From contig NC_088321.1 of the NCBI RefSeq assembly GCF_910592395.1, forward strand, positions 15,314,001 to 15,378,000: a stretch of DNA of 64,000 bases, in the 5' to 3' direction. Of the stretch, positions 46,401 to 59,076 are shown one piece after another. Numbering within the stretch: position 1 is the stretch's first letter; the number at the start of each line of letters is the position of its first letter. The DNA comes from Lineus longissimus (taxonomy: Eukaryota; Nemertea; Pilidiophora; Heteronemertea; Lineidae). The notes beneath the pieces were generated by a model. It was not told where the DNA came from. It saw nothing but the letters and a program-made list of their open reading frames with translations, and searched no databases. A program made the translations under genes and the position numbers.

Positions 46401-47183
46401 TGCAGTCGTGCATAGACTGATGCGGCACAATGCGTGAGACACCCTGTATGTTAAGGCAAATTTGAAAAATTTCATCTTTATGCCTTATAACTTCAAGATT
46501 AACAAGGATGGTAAAAAAAATTTTCATCACATCTACTCATCACTTTGAGAAAGCCAACTGACGACTATTTCAATCTTTTATATAAAAATAGGCTGTCGTT
46601 GCGGCTTTTGTTTGAGTTTTTTTGCCTCGAAATTTTACTTTGAGAACATGTGCAATCTCACAGGAACCAGTCGATGTCAACATCCTGTTGAGCTATAAAT
46701 AGCATACGGGGCCTTCTCACCGCGTAAGTGCACAGAAGAAACTGGTATTTTCCTCAAATAATCGTCAGAGCTACCCCTTCACAAAAAACATCGGACATAT
46801 ACATTTGAACAATAGGGATAGAGTAGGCCCATCTGTATCCATGGTAATCACTCGAGATTGAAGAACTAGTTTTTTTGGCCCTACCTGATCACCACTGGCT
46901 AGTGAGACCATAGCAATTTGCCAGTAGTTCCAGAATCCACCTTTTTGTGGAGGATGACGTCATCATGGCGTGCATTGGAAATATGTTGTTGTCGTTAAAA
47001 AATAAACTTATGTTCATGACGGACCGCAATTGCAACTATCTAATTATTTCTCTTCAATGAAAGCAAAAGTAAGTTTTTGTGATTGTTTTGTATTACATAT
47101 ACTAAAATAAAACGTTTTTATTAGAAAAAAAGAATCATTTTGCATGTATAATGCTCTAATAAAGCTCGGTAGAAAGGACAAAA

Positions 47184-48650
47184 AAACACCCTGGAGCCAC
47201 TATGGATATTCCAGCTGGCAGAGTGAAAATTACAAGTATTTCAAATTGATTGAATCTCAACGAAATTTTGTTTACAACTTTCTGATAGTAACACAAATAT
47301 ATCCTGCAAATTTCAGTTCAGAATCTTAAGTTGTTCATAATATTTTGAAGTATTGAAAAAAATAACCCTGAAGCCACTGTGGTTATTCCACCAGCTGGCA
47401 GAGGGAAAATTACAAGTAATTTCAAATTGATTGAATCTTAACATCATTTTGTGTACAACTTCCCGACAGTAACACGAATATATCCTGGAAATTTCAGCTC
47501 AGAAATTCAAGTTGTTTATGATATTTTGAAGTATTTAAAAAAACCTAGAAGCCACTGTGACTATGGATATTCCAGCTGGCAGAGGGAAAATTACAGGTTG
47601 CATATTAGTGTACCGTATGAGGATCCAGGAAAAAATTTTAATTCAATGATCAAAACAAAATCTACAGATATTTTTCTCTGAAGTGGGCGTCGCCCAATAT
47701 CACCTTTACACCTTCAGCATCGAACCAGAGATCTACGTGGCCCAAATCCCCCTTCTTTGAGCTGGTAATCGGAGTCTCATGGACTTCATGGAAGAACTAC
47801 GCCATCGCCATCTTCAGGGCAAGAGAGGAACTGAAAGTACCGTTTGGTCTTTTCAGTTCTTATCTTGCCCTGAAGATGGCGATGGCGTAGTTCAGAACTT
47901 TAAATGACGTCATGAAAGAACTACGCCATCGCCATCGCCATCTTCAGGGCAAGATAGGAACTGAAAGTACCGTTTGGTCTTTTCAGTTCTTCTTCGGTCC
48001 GTAATGTCGAATTTTACATCTGACCGTTGAAATAGTAGGTCGAGTGAGACCACCATTGACGACGCTTGGAGAATGGACTTGTCTGCGATACCGCTGCGCC
48101 ATCTATGATTCCAGATTCCTAACCCCCCACTCTTCGAGCTGGTTATCGGAGTCTCAATGGACTTCATGAAGAACTACGCCATCGCCATCTTCAGGGCAAG
48201 ATAGGAACTGGAAAGACCTCTTCGCGTCTTTTCAGTTTCTATCTTGCCCTGAAGATGGCGATGGCGTAGTTCTTTCATGAAGTCCTTGAGACTCCGATAA
48301 CCAGCTCAAAGGGGGGGGGGGGATTTGGGCCACCAAGATCTACGTGGTTCGGCGCTGAAGGTGTTAAAGTCAAAATGATCGGATCTCTACCAAATTCGTT
48401 TCAGTCAAATAGGAACTCGACTTTTGGATTTATGGCATCTCAAAAGTTTACTCGTAATTTTCCCTCTGCCAGCTGGAATATCCATAGGAGCGGCTTCAGT
48501 GTCTTTCAGGGTCTTGTTTGGAAATCAGTCAAAATATCATGAACGACTTGAAATTCTGAGCTGAAATTTTCAGGATATATTCGTGTTGCTGTCAGAAAGT
48601 TGTAGACAAAATGTTGTCGAGATCAGATAATTTTGAAATTTAGGTGATTG
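47184..48650 (+). repeat. Composite repeat, copy 2, with inverted right end
   Basis: The left part (47184-47600) has three units that match 7757-8160, with CCAGCTGGCAGAG and AAATTGATTGAATCT. A TTAA-type palindromic element (47705-48367) follows. The right part (about 48450-48650) is an inverted copy of the left unit, starting at TTTTCCCTCTGCCAGCTGG. The whole is therefore an inverted-repeat element with a nested palindrome. Copy 1 lacks the inverted right end. Confidence 0.85.
47705..48367. mobile_element. MITE-like palindromic element, copy 2, with extra internal sequence
   Basis: The left end TACACCTTCAGCATCGAACC and right end GGTTCGGCGCTGAAGGTG lie before TTAA (48364-48367); the left TTAA has mutated. 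Inside are several inverted copies of the GAAGATGGCGATGGCGTAG segment. A block at about 47993-48120 is absent from copies 1 and 3 but matches, in inverse orientation, sequence at about 58590-58715. Confidence 0.8.
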
Positions 48651-49309
48651 ATATTTAGTCGACGCCCCTTTTTTGTTTAAAATTGCGATGATTTTTGTTC
48701 TAATGAAAAATTTCAATTTACGCTACACAAAAATTTAAAAAAATCGAGGGTTAACCATTGAACTTTTGAGATATGTTGAATTTTGCACAAATCAGCGAAA
48801 AACGCACAAACTGGCACTGTGGACGGCATTTCAACACGGGGCCGACGCACATCCCAAGTTCAGTGTACACCTACGTCGACAACGACAGTAAAATGCGTAT
48901 TGTTAGCCGCTTATTGAGTAGCACTCTAGGTTTCAGAAACTCAAAAAACATATATTTGCCAAAACAACTGCTAAATTAAAACTAGCATACTGTTAAAACC
49001 AAGAAATCAATGATTTTTTAGGAACTACGGTTACCCACGCATGAACAAAAAACCTCCCTTATGAGACCTAAGCGCGGCGCTCGCAATCAAATGTGGGGAT
49101 TAGTTAACAGAGGTTTACCAAAAATTAAAAAAAAAAAATCAAGAACTCAAAATTGTCTTTCAAAGTCGTTTTTCTTCTATCTCCGAAGAAGACATTTTCC
49201 TAGAATCGTGTTGAATAATGAGCCAAAGATCCAAGGTTAATATAACGTTGAACCATTATATGTTTATATATTTAGTCAAATAGAAAAAAGAAATGAAGTT
49301 TGATTTCAG

Positions 49310-49613
49310 GCAGGGTCAGGGTGTTCCAGAAAAAAAACGACAAGCAAAGGCATGTCCTTTTGACTGTGAAGTTCATTCCACTCCTGATTCCATTGTTGCA
49401 TACTTGCAAGTGGCTCACAAAAGGTAAAAGCTATCACACTGTACTTTGGCAGTGTTGTGCATGCATGATTTCAAGACATTGTCCCACGTTGAAAAGTTTC
49501 CTAAACAATCCTATAAATCTCTTTCAGTTCTAAACATCCATGAAGACATCAAGAAATATGACAATATTCTGTACCAGGAGATGCCAGATCCGCTAAAACG
49601 TGCAAGACGCTGA
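49310..49613 (+). CDS. Two in-phase terminal exons of an unidentified protein
   Basis: Exon 49310-49423 (AG at 49308-49309, GT at 49424) joins in phase to exon 49528-49613 (CTCTTTCAG acceptor, TGA 49611-49613). The joined frame reads RVRVFQKKNDKQRHVLLTVK, a hydrophobic stretch FIPLLIPLLHTCKWLTK, then VLNIHEDIKKYDNILYQEMP and DPLKRARR with a stop. The last exon looks protein-like in composition, but I do not recognise the family. No upstream exon could be placed; the first would have to end after one base of a codon. It could be the end of a real gene or a fossil exon pair. In human the gene between GNAQ and PSAT1 is CEP78, but I see no leucine-rich repeats here. Confidence 0.3.
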
Positions 49614-52503
49614 AAACGAGATGAAAAAAGCCAGCCAAAAAGAATTCTACCTTAGCTTAAGATAAACATTTCAGAATTACTTAGAAAGATGTTTTTTTTA
49701 TTGAAATAGTTACAATTTTGAAACAATCACAAAAGCCATGTCGTGATGTATGATATTGTAGTAATAATGAGCTTGCTATTGCACAGATGGCAGCACTGCA
49801 CAATGTATGAGATTTGTCTCGGGTCTTTGTGGGTAGGCGAGTTAAGGGAATGTTAACCCCTGATTTCATCGGGATAAACATTGCCCATGTTGAAATAATC
49901 AATGACCCAGAAAGAAAATATATTTCAGTAGAGAATGAAACCAGAAAGAGAAAACTTTCTTGGCTAAAGCTTCGTTAGCACGTCATTGACAAAATTGTTC
50001 ATAATTTATTATCGGGGACAGCAGGACCACTTATTACAACAGAAGTCATTATGATTAGTGGTAATTACTGGAATCTATGCCCTTTCTAGTCATCCGAGGA
50101 CCCCATGTGTAGTGGCCATGATTACATCACGACAATGGGTTGTGCCACCCCTGGATTGACTATTGTACTTCTTGATGTCTTTGTTTTGTGTGTGTCTGTG
50201 TGCAGGAAAGCATTTGTGTGGTAGTTGGGGTAACATTTTGCTATCTTGTGAATATCCATGCCACTCCAATCATGCAGGCCATACCTAGCATGCTTATGAA
50301 CTACTTATTAAAAACAGTAGTATGTATGACTGCTCCATTATTACATAATTTGTCCTTCGTTCACAGTCAGTGAAACTTTCTGGGTTATTTTCTTGGTGTG
50401 AAGCTATCACGTGCCATGTGTATAACCTCCACCACCTGTTTGGCATTGAACCTACAATATAATGTAACATTCCTGCTGACCCTGAACTAAAAAATAGGCC
50501 TTCAGCCAAAGTTCAAGATAGAAATTTTCCAGCAAGGAAATAACTTCTTCACTCTCTAATAACACTTCAGAATTTGAAGTTAATTACACTATGTATAACA
50601 AGTTTCAGCAAACTGCACAGCAGAATGTGTATAAATGCATTTCTATTTTCTGCCCCAGGAAAAAATACGGACTGTGTACCCCTTTAAAGAAATATCTTTT
50701 AATAGATGTATTTTTGTCTCAAAGACGATAAGAGGGTAATAAATTTGGCTAAAATCCCTACAAAGTCGCATGAAGGCCAACTTGATCAAGCCCGACTAAT
50801 GCTAGTGGTTCAGTATTTAGTGTGGACTATTATTTTCCTATAAATAGGTCTATGATTATGTCATAATCTCTTTTACGCAACTTAAGGTGGCCTGACTATT
50901 AATGTCATTATGTAACAACTTTGCGTAAGTAACCTTGACATAGTTATTGACCTTGACTTTGTGAGCTTTGGATATGGTTGTTAAAATTGCCAAAGATCAC
51001 CTTGGATCTGACGTGGCGAGATGAACAATCACAGAGTCACTCTCAAACTGCAGACAATATCAGTCAGAATATGTGGTGGTCAGTTCCTGCTCAGAGAAAT
51101 TAACCTTGTGATTGTGCCTAATGGTAAGGAAGGTGCCAAGAAGTGCTGGTACCATGCAAGGTTGCTGTTAGTATGTCCTCTTGCCCTCTCATCCATGTTT
51201 GTGCTCACTTCTTTGTCAAACTGGTCGTCTGAGGCCGACTGGTTACCGAGTGTTGTCCCTGCTAATGAGAGGCCAACAAGAGATATTGACTGCAAGTAGG
51301 GGTTGTCCGACCAGGGTTGTGCTCCTGTGTTGTCGAAATGATTGTCAAGGCAGACCAGGCACATTGCAAGGTGTGTGACTGCTAGTGCCAGTTATCACTT
51401 TCTGGGGTGGGTCCAGTCTTGACAAAATCATCTCGTCTAAGGGGACAGGTCATTGGTCATCATTCTGTCCAAAAACGAGAGACAATGCAAGATGTACGCT
51501 CGCTTCTGTCAGAGGCTCACAATATTACAGGTTGTCTTCGTGACCACATTGGGGATGTACCAAAAAGGATCACGTTATGTCGCATACAGGGTTGTGAATG
51601 GGGACTATCTGGTCGATCCTCTCCAATTCCAATGTTTCTTGGTTGGTAGATTTCTGCACCAAACGACAGATGTGTCACTTTCAAAGTCCACTCAAATTCA
51701 TTGCCTGTGAAAATACTGCCGTGACGCTTTGCAACCAAAAATCCAACAAGAAAATAATTTATAAATATTAACATTTTTATTATTTACAGTGATCTATTTA
51801 CAAAGACATTTTAATTCAATTGTCATGATCTTCATTTTACAACACTTCAAGTGGACAACGAATGGTAACTTTCGCAGCATAGACGGACCTTTCAATCACA
51901 TGGTTGAAGGGACAACATCAAGTTGGACCAAACCATTTACAAAACAAAATATCACACTTTACATTGTCACAGTTTACACGATTGTCTCGACATCCAGTAA
52001 TTCTGTGATTGGAACTTGTCCGCTATGCCTGCAAAAATTACCAGAGGCATGCCCACGGTCTCCACAAGGTTGTAAACGGGTCTTTTCCCTCCTTCCCGAC
52101 AGTGAAATTGTACATGTTTCCCACCCAACTTAACATAAGCCACAATAACCCAGCACTGCTTAACCCAACAGCTTAACATTTTCTTAGCTATGATCTTCAA
52201 ATTCAAGTTTTTAATACACCCCAGAAATTACAATTTGTAAATCTAATGATAAATTACCCAATTGCACTGATGAATTACCAATTGAAGTTTCATAATGATG
52301 GTAGGGCTTGGCTTTACTGGACCAAATTTGACCAAAGAGTCGTGAATGATACCAGTCAGCATCCAGAACTTACTCCCTGCAATCAGAGACCACGCCAACT
52401 TCTAATTTTTCATTAGCTTCAAACAGGCACTGGTGGAATGGAACGACATCACTGCTGTTTGTTTACTTCACAGAAAAATGCAATTTTTATTGGCAAGTGT
52501 GAC
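49614..52503. other. Gene-poor region before the PSAT1 3' end
   Basis: Several short open frames exist on both strands, including one of 114 codons at 51789-52133, none with a recognised domain. I see no clear repeats. Confidence 0.45.
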
Positions 52504-52509
52504 TTTATT
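52504..52509 (-). terminator. Candidate PSAT1 polyadenylation signal
   Basis: TTTATT on the plus strand, read as AATAAA on the minus strand, lies 82 bp beyond the PSAT1 stop codon. A further TTTATT is at about 52486. Confidence 0.55.
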
Positions 52510-52590
52510 CCAAAAACTGGCCTTTGGTGGCAAATCTTTACATTCCCCTTTTAAGAAATGCTGGCATAACATGTCCATAATTCATATTGT

Positions 52591-55500
52591 TCAATTCCGT
52601 GCCTGAAACTCCTTCATGAATGTGATAAGTCGTTGCACTTCCTCAACCGTTATGGCGTTATAACACGACACTCGGATTCCACCAACTGAACGATGTCCCT
52701 TCAATTGTATCAGGCCGCACTCTGCCGCTTCTTCCACGAATTTCTTTTCTAACGTTTCGTTGCCAGCCTCACCACCGATTCGGAACACAATATTCATGCG
52801 GCTGCGGTCCTTTACGGCTACTCCAGGGCTGTAAGAAATAGAGAAACATTTAAAATGATGGTTCAAAAAGTTCTGTATGAGGGTGCTCCCAAGAGGTGGT
52901 CACTTCTGGTCAACCAACACAGGCAACAGATTTCACTGGTGGATTCTTTGCAGGCAATCAGTATGAGTGGTTATAATCAGCAATATCATAGCCCAGTACT
53001 CATAATCTCATCATTTTGCAAACACAGATTTTATTGGTTTCAAATCTGAACGACTGATTTCAGAAGTTTTGCAAGTGTACAGGTGTTTCTTGATAAAAGT
53101 ACATCCAACTCTGTCCCAGAAGATTTCCAATCTACCAACCATTAGGTCATTGCCCATTGGAAGTCGGAAGTAGGTTGGGTACAAAGGTTTGGATAACAGG
53201 TGATATGCCATCAGTCAGACACCTGCTACTTTTGAGATACCTGGTGTCAATTGTCCCCAGGGTCCGATCCCAGTTGAGTCAAGTGCTAGTCCCCAAAGTT
53301 CAAGTATCCAGACACATTTATCAAGTGTTTCTTTGAGATCCCCACTTGAGACCAAATCTATCTCTTATTTGAAATCAAGGGTACAATATCGATTGGTTTT
53401 GAAACATCCGACAAATCATTGAATGAAAACGAAGCTATTGATGTCTACACTCGTCTTTGAACCCAAAACATGCTATAATTAGAACTGCCAAACACACCAG
53501 TCAGAATGACCCAGATTTTACTTGAGAGCACCCTGGGCCTAATGATCGTCTGCCTAATGATGGGAACAATTGTTGATCAGTGAAAACTTTTCCAAAAACC
53601 CGAGATGAAAGCTCAAGTATCAAATCGAACCTCGTACGATGTGGAAACATCTGGTGATTTACTGTCATTAAGATTTCCACAATTGTTTGGTCGTTGTCAA
53701 ATTTCAATGAGCAAGATCAAGACTTGTCAACTCACCAGTAAAATCCTTTAGAGTTGTCCACGAGGTTGTACACTAGATCCGACTTGATGACGTTGCGTTC
53801 CTCAATGGCCGACACTCCACCTTGTTCTAATAACCACCCGAACACTAGGCCCATGATGTAAATGCTGAAAGGTGGATAAAAATCATGATTATGATATCCA
53901 AAACCCAATGCATTCTACACTCTTCTTCTTAAGTATTCCATGTTGTCAACAGGACCAGAATTGAAGAAAATTAGGTTAGTTATAAAACACTTATCATTTG
54001 TCTCGGTAGTCTACTTACCTATATGTTGGTGGTGTGTTGTAGAGTGAGTTCATGCCGCCCTGGATCTTGTAGTCGAATATGATGGGACACTCTTTCAAAG
54101 CAAAGCCAATCAGATCGTCTCTTATTATCACCACGGTAACACCAGCACACCCAACATTTTTCTGAGCTCCAGCGAATATTAAACCAAACTTCGACACGTC
54201 TAGATTTCTTGATAAGAAATTTGAAGATGCGTCCGCAACCAGGGGCACGTTATTTGGAATGTTTGGGATGTCTTGGAATTCGACTCCATGTATCGTCTCG
54301 TTCAAGCAGACGTAACAATATGAAGCATTTGGGTTGAATTTCCACGACGAATAATCTTGAATTTCTGTAACAGATGATTGAAAGAAGATTTCATTAGTTT
54401 CAAAAGCTGGCATATAAGGGTACTGCCCTCTCTGTTGAGGTTATTAGAAAGGTTGCAGAAGGGCGAAGTCTGTTTTCAGGCGTCAAAGCCAGAGAGTGGT
54501 ATATCAGCAAAGAATAAGTGAAAGGCAATGGGAGTAAGTGTAATCTTTGTGTCTGCGACTGGGTCAGCCAAAATTTGTTCTTCCTATGATTTCACTCCCA
54601 GCCATGTCAGTACGTGGAAGATTTTTCATAGCCTACGTTTCATGGCGTAAGCCAACATAATGCCGGGAAAGAAAATACCTACCTGTGTACTTGTCAGATT
54701 TTGGCACAACTAGGTTGACTTTTCCGTATTTCTCCGCCTCCTTGGCAGCCTTGGCTGACCAGGCTCCAGTGCAGACATAGTCGGCGCATCTGTCCGGCTT
54801 GTATCCCATGAGGTTCAAGGGCACGGCGGCAAACTCTCCGGTACCTCCGCCTTGTAAAAACAGCACCTTGTAGTTGTCTGGTATCACTCTGAAAGATTTT
54901 AAGAGACGGTGTCGGATGAGATTGTGATAAGTACCGTCCAAAAAACAGAGCGATTCTACAGTGGTGTCTCTGGACTGCTGGGACTGACAAATCCTGCTTG
55001 AAATGGGGAGGTCATATTGAACCGAAACCACCTGTTGGGGTCCAAACTTGTCCTCAAAAGAGAGGGTGTCCATAGTAGAGAGGTGTCCGCTGCAGCCAGC
55101 AGTATGAAAGCACTACATAGTTGATAGAGACTGTAAGGCTTTGCTCATGCACCAATCTTTGTGACTTGTTTACCGAAATACTTACAATAATTCTCTCAGG
55201 TCATCCTCTGCCTTGTTGATGATTTTGGAGAACGTGGCTGTTCTGTGGCTCATTTCTGGAATATTTGAAACAACAAATTACGATTGACCCTTTGTTCCAG
55301 GTGAAATGCATGACTGGCAAGTACCCAAACAAACAAACAAACAAACAAACAAACATTTCTGGCAATGGCCAGCTCTATTGGCACAGCTGCTTCAATCTGA
55401 TTCCTCAATTCAGGCACCAACAGAAGTTTACCAGGCACCTAGATCAGAAAAGGAAGAAGCGCAAAAAACAGGGTGCCTGACACGGCATCCAGGCTCCAGG

Positions 55501-57169
55501 AATTTATTCAGCCGGACATATGCTTGCAGGATAATACATGATGCAAAACAACATATTTGCATATTATTATATCATTTGAATATTACTGCTGATATTTTGC
55601 ATGAGTGCATTGTGTAGTTAGTGGAACCGTGCCAATCCCACATGTTTATGAGGTTCATTTTTAAGCAGGGCTTAGGCGTAGAGCACATGAGGTGGGTGCA
55701 TGATCACCCTCACATGACAGTCCTTGCACAGTCATCAGAATGATGGAAAGTTTCTAGTAGGCTTATGTGGGTCAGCTCAGTCAATCAAAACGAGGCCGTC
55801 TGATTCATCAAAGAGGCACATCAGTCGAGCACGCCAACTGCGCCCACTGACCAGTCATGTGTTTCACATGCAAAAAAGGGTCAGTTATCTCGACTTTAGC
55901 AGAACTTTATTGTCTGTGTGGGTTGCCAAGCAGTATCCCGCACTACACAGACAACTTAGCAACTACTTTGCAACCACTACGTGACTGCTGAAGCCACGCG
56001 AGTGCGACAACATCCGCGACAAGGGTCTTGAAGGGAGATAACAGATTGATTAAACTTCAGCTTTACTTATCTGATCGTAAAAAACACTACCTACCCATGA
56101 CACTGATGCCAGAGTTGTTGTAGCTGAGAAATTCATCTTTAGCTTTTTCCAGAACCTGAAATAATAGAAAACCGAACATAAGAACTTGGTTGGTCAAACA
56201 GAGAATAGACAGAATGGTACAAGTTGGAGGAAGTCAATAAGTATACAACACTTCAGAACTTTGGTCCAGGATATAACGATGGTACAGTTTGCACATAACT
56301 GATCAACAGAGCCAGCAAATGATGCAAATCGTCTTGTTTGTGCAAGCTAACAGAGCCAGCAATTGATGTTAGTCATCTGAAGGTGATTTGTGTTGGCCTT
56401 TTTAGCCGATTGGTCAGAAGAAATGTGCAATGCAAGCCGTACCATCGTCATATCCGGGACAAAAGTTCTGAAGTGTCGTCTCAAAGACAGATCAGACTAC
56501 AAACTAAAGAACATGTGGATGCTGAGCTCGCATTCTCAGGGATGTGCACAACTCACGACCTGGCGATGCAATAATATCGTGTATTCAATATTGCCACAAA
56601 TCAACTATTTTTAAAAGGTCATCACTGCCATCAAAAGGTTCTATCATCATATCATCATGGCTCGTCGGCCATGGCCTTACAAAAAGCCAGTCAGCATGAA
56701 AGAGACACCCTTTAAAGTAAATTGGTAAGTGACAGCTCTTTAACTGACTGGGGAAAACCCAGTCGCGGGACAAGCTTAAAATAGAAAATATTTCCAGCAA
56801 GCGAAATTTGCATAGGGTGAAGGTCATTCTGCGGGGAAAATTACTCTGCGACGACAAAGTCACTCGACGGAAAAAACACACAGCAAAACGGATTTTTTAA
56901 CACCGAAGTCGATTATGATTATGCAATAATTTGCATGCACATGAAGCAGTATTACATGACAATATGTAGAGCGAATTACAAGAGATCTATTTCATTACAA
57001 AGAGGTGAAAATCTCAAAATATTCCAAGATACTTCGTAACACTATTTCGGCGAAGAAAATCAGCTGAGCGCGGCCGCCGATCGGAGAAAAATTCGATGAA
57101 ACTCACCGCTTCAGGCAACTTGGCTGGTCCTGCACTGAAATTACAAACTTTCTTTTGTGAATTCATCAT
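52591..57169 (-). CDS. PSAT1: Phosphoserine aminotransferase
   Basis: Seven minus-strand exons: 57169-57107, 56155-56095, 55255-55186, 54888-54683, 54364-54019, 53864-53736 and 52828-52591 (TGA 52593-52591). All are GT-AG and in phase, giving 370 residues, the same length as human PSAT1. The enzyme is a PLP-dependent class V aminotransferase that converts 3-phosphohydroxypyruvate and glutamate to phosphoserine in cytosolic serine synthesis. Visible motifs are [15 protein letters not shown] at the start, [29 protein letters not shown], the PLP-binding Asp and Ser region around ADASSNFLS, and FAGAQKNVG with the Schiff-base lysine at Lys202. The C-terminal [15 protein letters not shown] contains the phosphate-binding His-Arg. 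Two adjacent Met codons open the frame (57169 and 57166) and either may be used. No residue expected for activity is missing. A copy of the dispersed GGACACCTCTC repeat lies in the intron at 54975-55092. Confidence 0.97.
55329..55354 (+). repeat. Short (AAAC)n microsatellite in a PSAT1 intron
   Basis: About six copies of CAAA in the intron between the second and third PSAT1 exons. The rest of this 839-bp intron shows nothing else recognisable. Confidence 0.85.
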
Positions 57170-57935
57170 TTTTCAGGATAAAATCTGCAGCTATTCCCCA
57201 CAAATAATCAGAGTTATCAACGAAAACGATTTTGAGTTAAGAGACGTCAGTTATATCGTTCGAAGAGTTTATATATTAATTTGCAGGCCACGTGATCTTC
57301 ACGTCACTATGGCCCCTGCTCTGATTGGCTGTCTGGAAAATGTGGCTTCGTGATTGGCCAAGCCCAGACGCACGTGCACAGATTCTGCTCTTCGAGCACA
57401 TGGTAGTTTTCCTCTGTGGAAATTTCCCAACTCAGACCGGTTTAATTTATCGATATGATAGATTGTGTAGCCGCCCCTTTATGTACTTTAATAGTGCCTG
57501 AACATTAATAGCTGCTGATTTCCGGGCTAACGTCTTTGCATTCATATTGTTTACAGCAAGTAGGCCTATAGACTAGATACTTGCTAACACTAGTTAACGG
57601 GTATTATGAGCTTAGTTTTTATTTGTAGCATATACAGTAAATTGAAAGTTACAGCATCAAAATCAAAATCGTACACTCCGGACTAGTGGACTATGGCCTA
57701 CCAATGCGGCCACAATAACCCTATTCCGTTGAAATATATTTTGACGCTTCATTCTTTGGCTTCCTATGATATTCATCAGTCCAAATGACGAATTTCAGTA
57801 AAATCTGATAGATTATGCTAAAGAAAAATTGTTGAACACATTGTGCCAAGTCCAGGAGCTCTTCACATGATGGTTACAGGCAGACATTTGCATGCCACCA
57901 TCTCCCACCACCCTATTACTCCAGGTGCCCCTTTT

Positions 57936-58232
57936 TTAACACCTTCAGCGCCGAACCACGTAGATCAACGTGGCCTAAATCCCTCAAACCCATTTGAGCT
58001 GGTTATCGGAGTCTGATGGACTTCATGAAAGAACTACGCCATCGCCATCTTCAGGGCAAGGTAGGAACTGAAAAGACCTCGGAGACAAGGAAAGGTCCTT
58101 TCAGTTCCTACCTTGCCCTGAAGATGGCGATGGCGTAGTTCTTTCATGAAGTCCATGAGACTCCGATAACCAGCTCGAAGAGTGGGGGTTAGGGCCACGC
58201 AGATCTCCGTGGTTCGGCGCTGAAGGTGTTAA
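57936..58232. mobile_element. MITE-like palindromic element, copy 3, TTAA-flanked
   Basis: The ends are TTAACACCTTCAGCGCCGAA and TTCGGCGCTGAAGGTGTTAA, with TTAA at 57936-57939 and 58229-58232. The arms pair along most of their length (GAACTACGCCATCGCCATCT against its complement), so it is a near-perfect 297-bp hairpin and the cleanest of the three copies. Its flanks are unlike those of copies 1 and 2, which supports an independent insertion at TTAA. Confidence 0.9.
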
Positions 58233-58589
58233 GAACCCTTCCAGACGCTTAATCGGAGAACATTAACACTTCTCAAGTAAGTCATGGAGGGATCATCTTG
58301 CCCACCAAAGTTTTCATTGGATCTTCTCAAGATCCGGTTATAGACCATGGGAAGGACCAGGGAGGTGCAACTCCCCGACAAGGATGACAAGGCGGCCAGT
58401 GCACAGTTCTGCTGACACGGTCTGGTCCAGTTGGACCTGTGGAGTTATTACAGAAAGGTATACAAATTATGATATTCAAATACATGTAAGTAGAATGTGA
58501 TCTCATGAAATGTTATAAGCAGTGACAAGTGGTTTGGTCTCGGAAGCGGCCAAGGTCGCGACAGCTCCTGGCCGTGTTCCTGCTACCGA

Positions 58590-58715
58590 TACGATTTTCA
58601 GTTTGACTCTGGAATCGTAGATGACGCAGCGACAAGTCCATTCTCCAAGTCTCACTCGACCTACTATTTCAGCGGGTAGATGTAAAATTCGACATTACGG
58701 ACCGAAGACCGGGAG
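58590..58715 (-). repeat. Block related to the insertion inside MITE copy 2
   Basis: In inverse orientation it shares GTCCATTCTCCAA, CTCACTCGACCTACTATTTC, ATGTAAAATTCGACATTACG and GACCGAAGA with about 47993-48120. It probably derives from another dispersed repeat family. Confidence 0.75.
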
Positions 58716-59057
58716 ATTGAGACAAGTCCAGCATGAAACGGTTTTTCCAACATAAACATGATAAATATGGGAGCCCATTGAAAGATGCACCGATCCGCTG
58801 TAAATCGAGCTGTTACCTTTCTTTTTGATATCATTATCAATGTGGTTGTCTGATAAACCCCTAAAACCTCAGTAAGAGTCTCCCTGCTATAGAAAACTAT
58901 GGCTATGGTAATTCTGACATATTCTGAATACAGTGCCCTTCGACTTTCATGATTTTTTCCTCCGAAAATGAGACGTTAGGACTAATAATGTCATTTTTAT
59001 GCCACCATTACAGCCAGAGAGCAGACGACGGAATCTGCCTCTATCACGTGATGTCAC

Positions 59058-59076
59058 GATTTCAAGATGGCGGACA
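59058..59076 (+). promoter_or_regulatory. YY1-like motif over the pyruvate kinase start codon
   Basis: AAGATGGCGGAC overlaps the ATG at 59067-59069. YY1 sites of the form AAGATGGCGGC typically sit just downstream of metazoan transcription starts and can include the start codon. This is motif resemblance only. Confidence 0.4.

Larger units (their letters stand above)
35980..49309. other. Gene-poor region between GNAQ and PSAT1, first part
   Basis: I found no exon with recognisable homology across this 13 kb. It holds a 36-43 bp tandem repeat (36121-36375), a dispersed 70-bp repeat in three copies (40851, 41036, 43405), many GTTGCC/GGCAAC palindromes (35.7-45.9 kb), and the second composite repeat. 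Parts may be a long GNAQ 3' UTR. Confidence 0.5.
57170..59066. promoter_or_regulatory. Divergent promoter region between PSAT1 and pyruvate kinase
   Basis: This is 1.9 kb between the two start codons, which point away from each other. It must hold both transcription starts unless further 5' exons exist. It contains a TTAA-flanked palindromic MITE (57936-58232) and a block related to the insertion in composite repeat copy 2 (about 58590-58715). I saw no certain core promoter element for PSAT1. Confidence 0.5.

Noticed and set aside
51789-52133. A 114-codon frame near the PSAT1 3' end as a gene
   Set aside because: No homology recognised and AT-rich composition typical of random frames.
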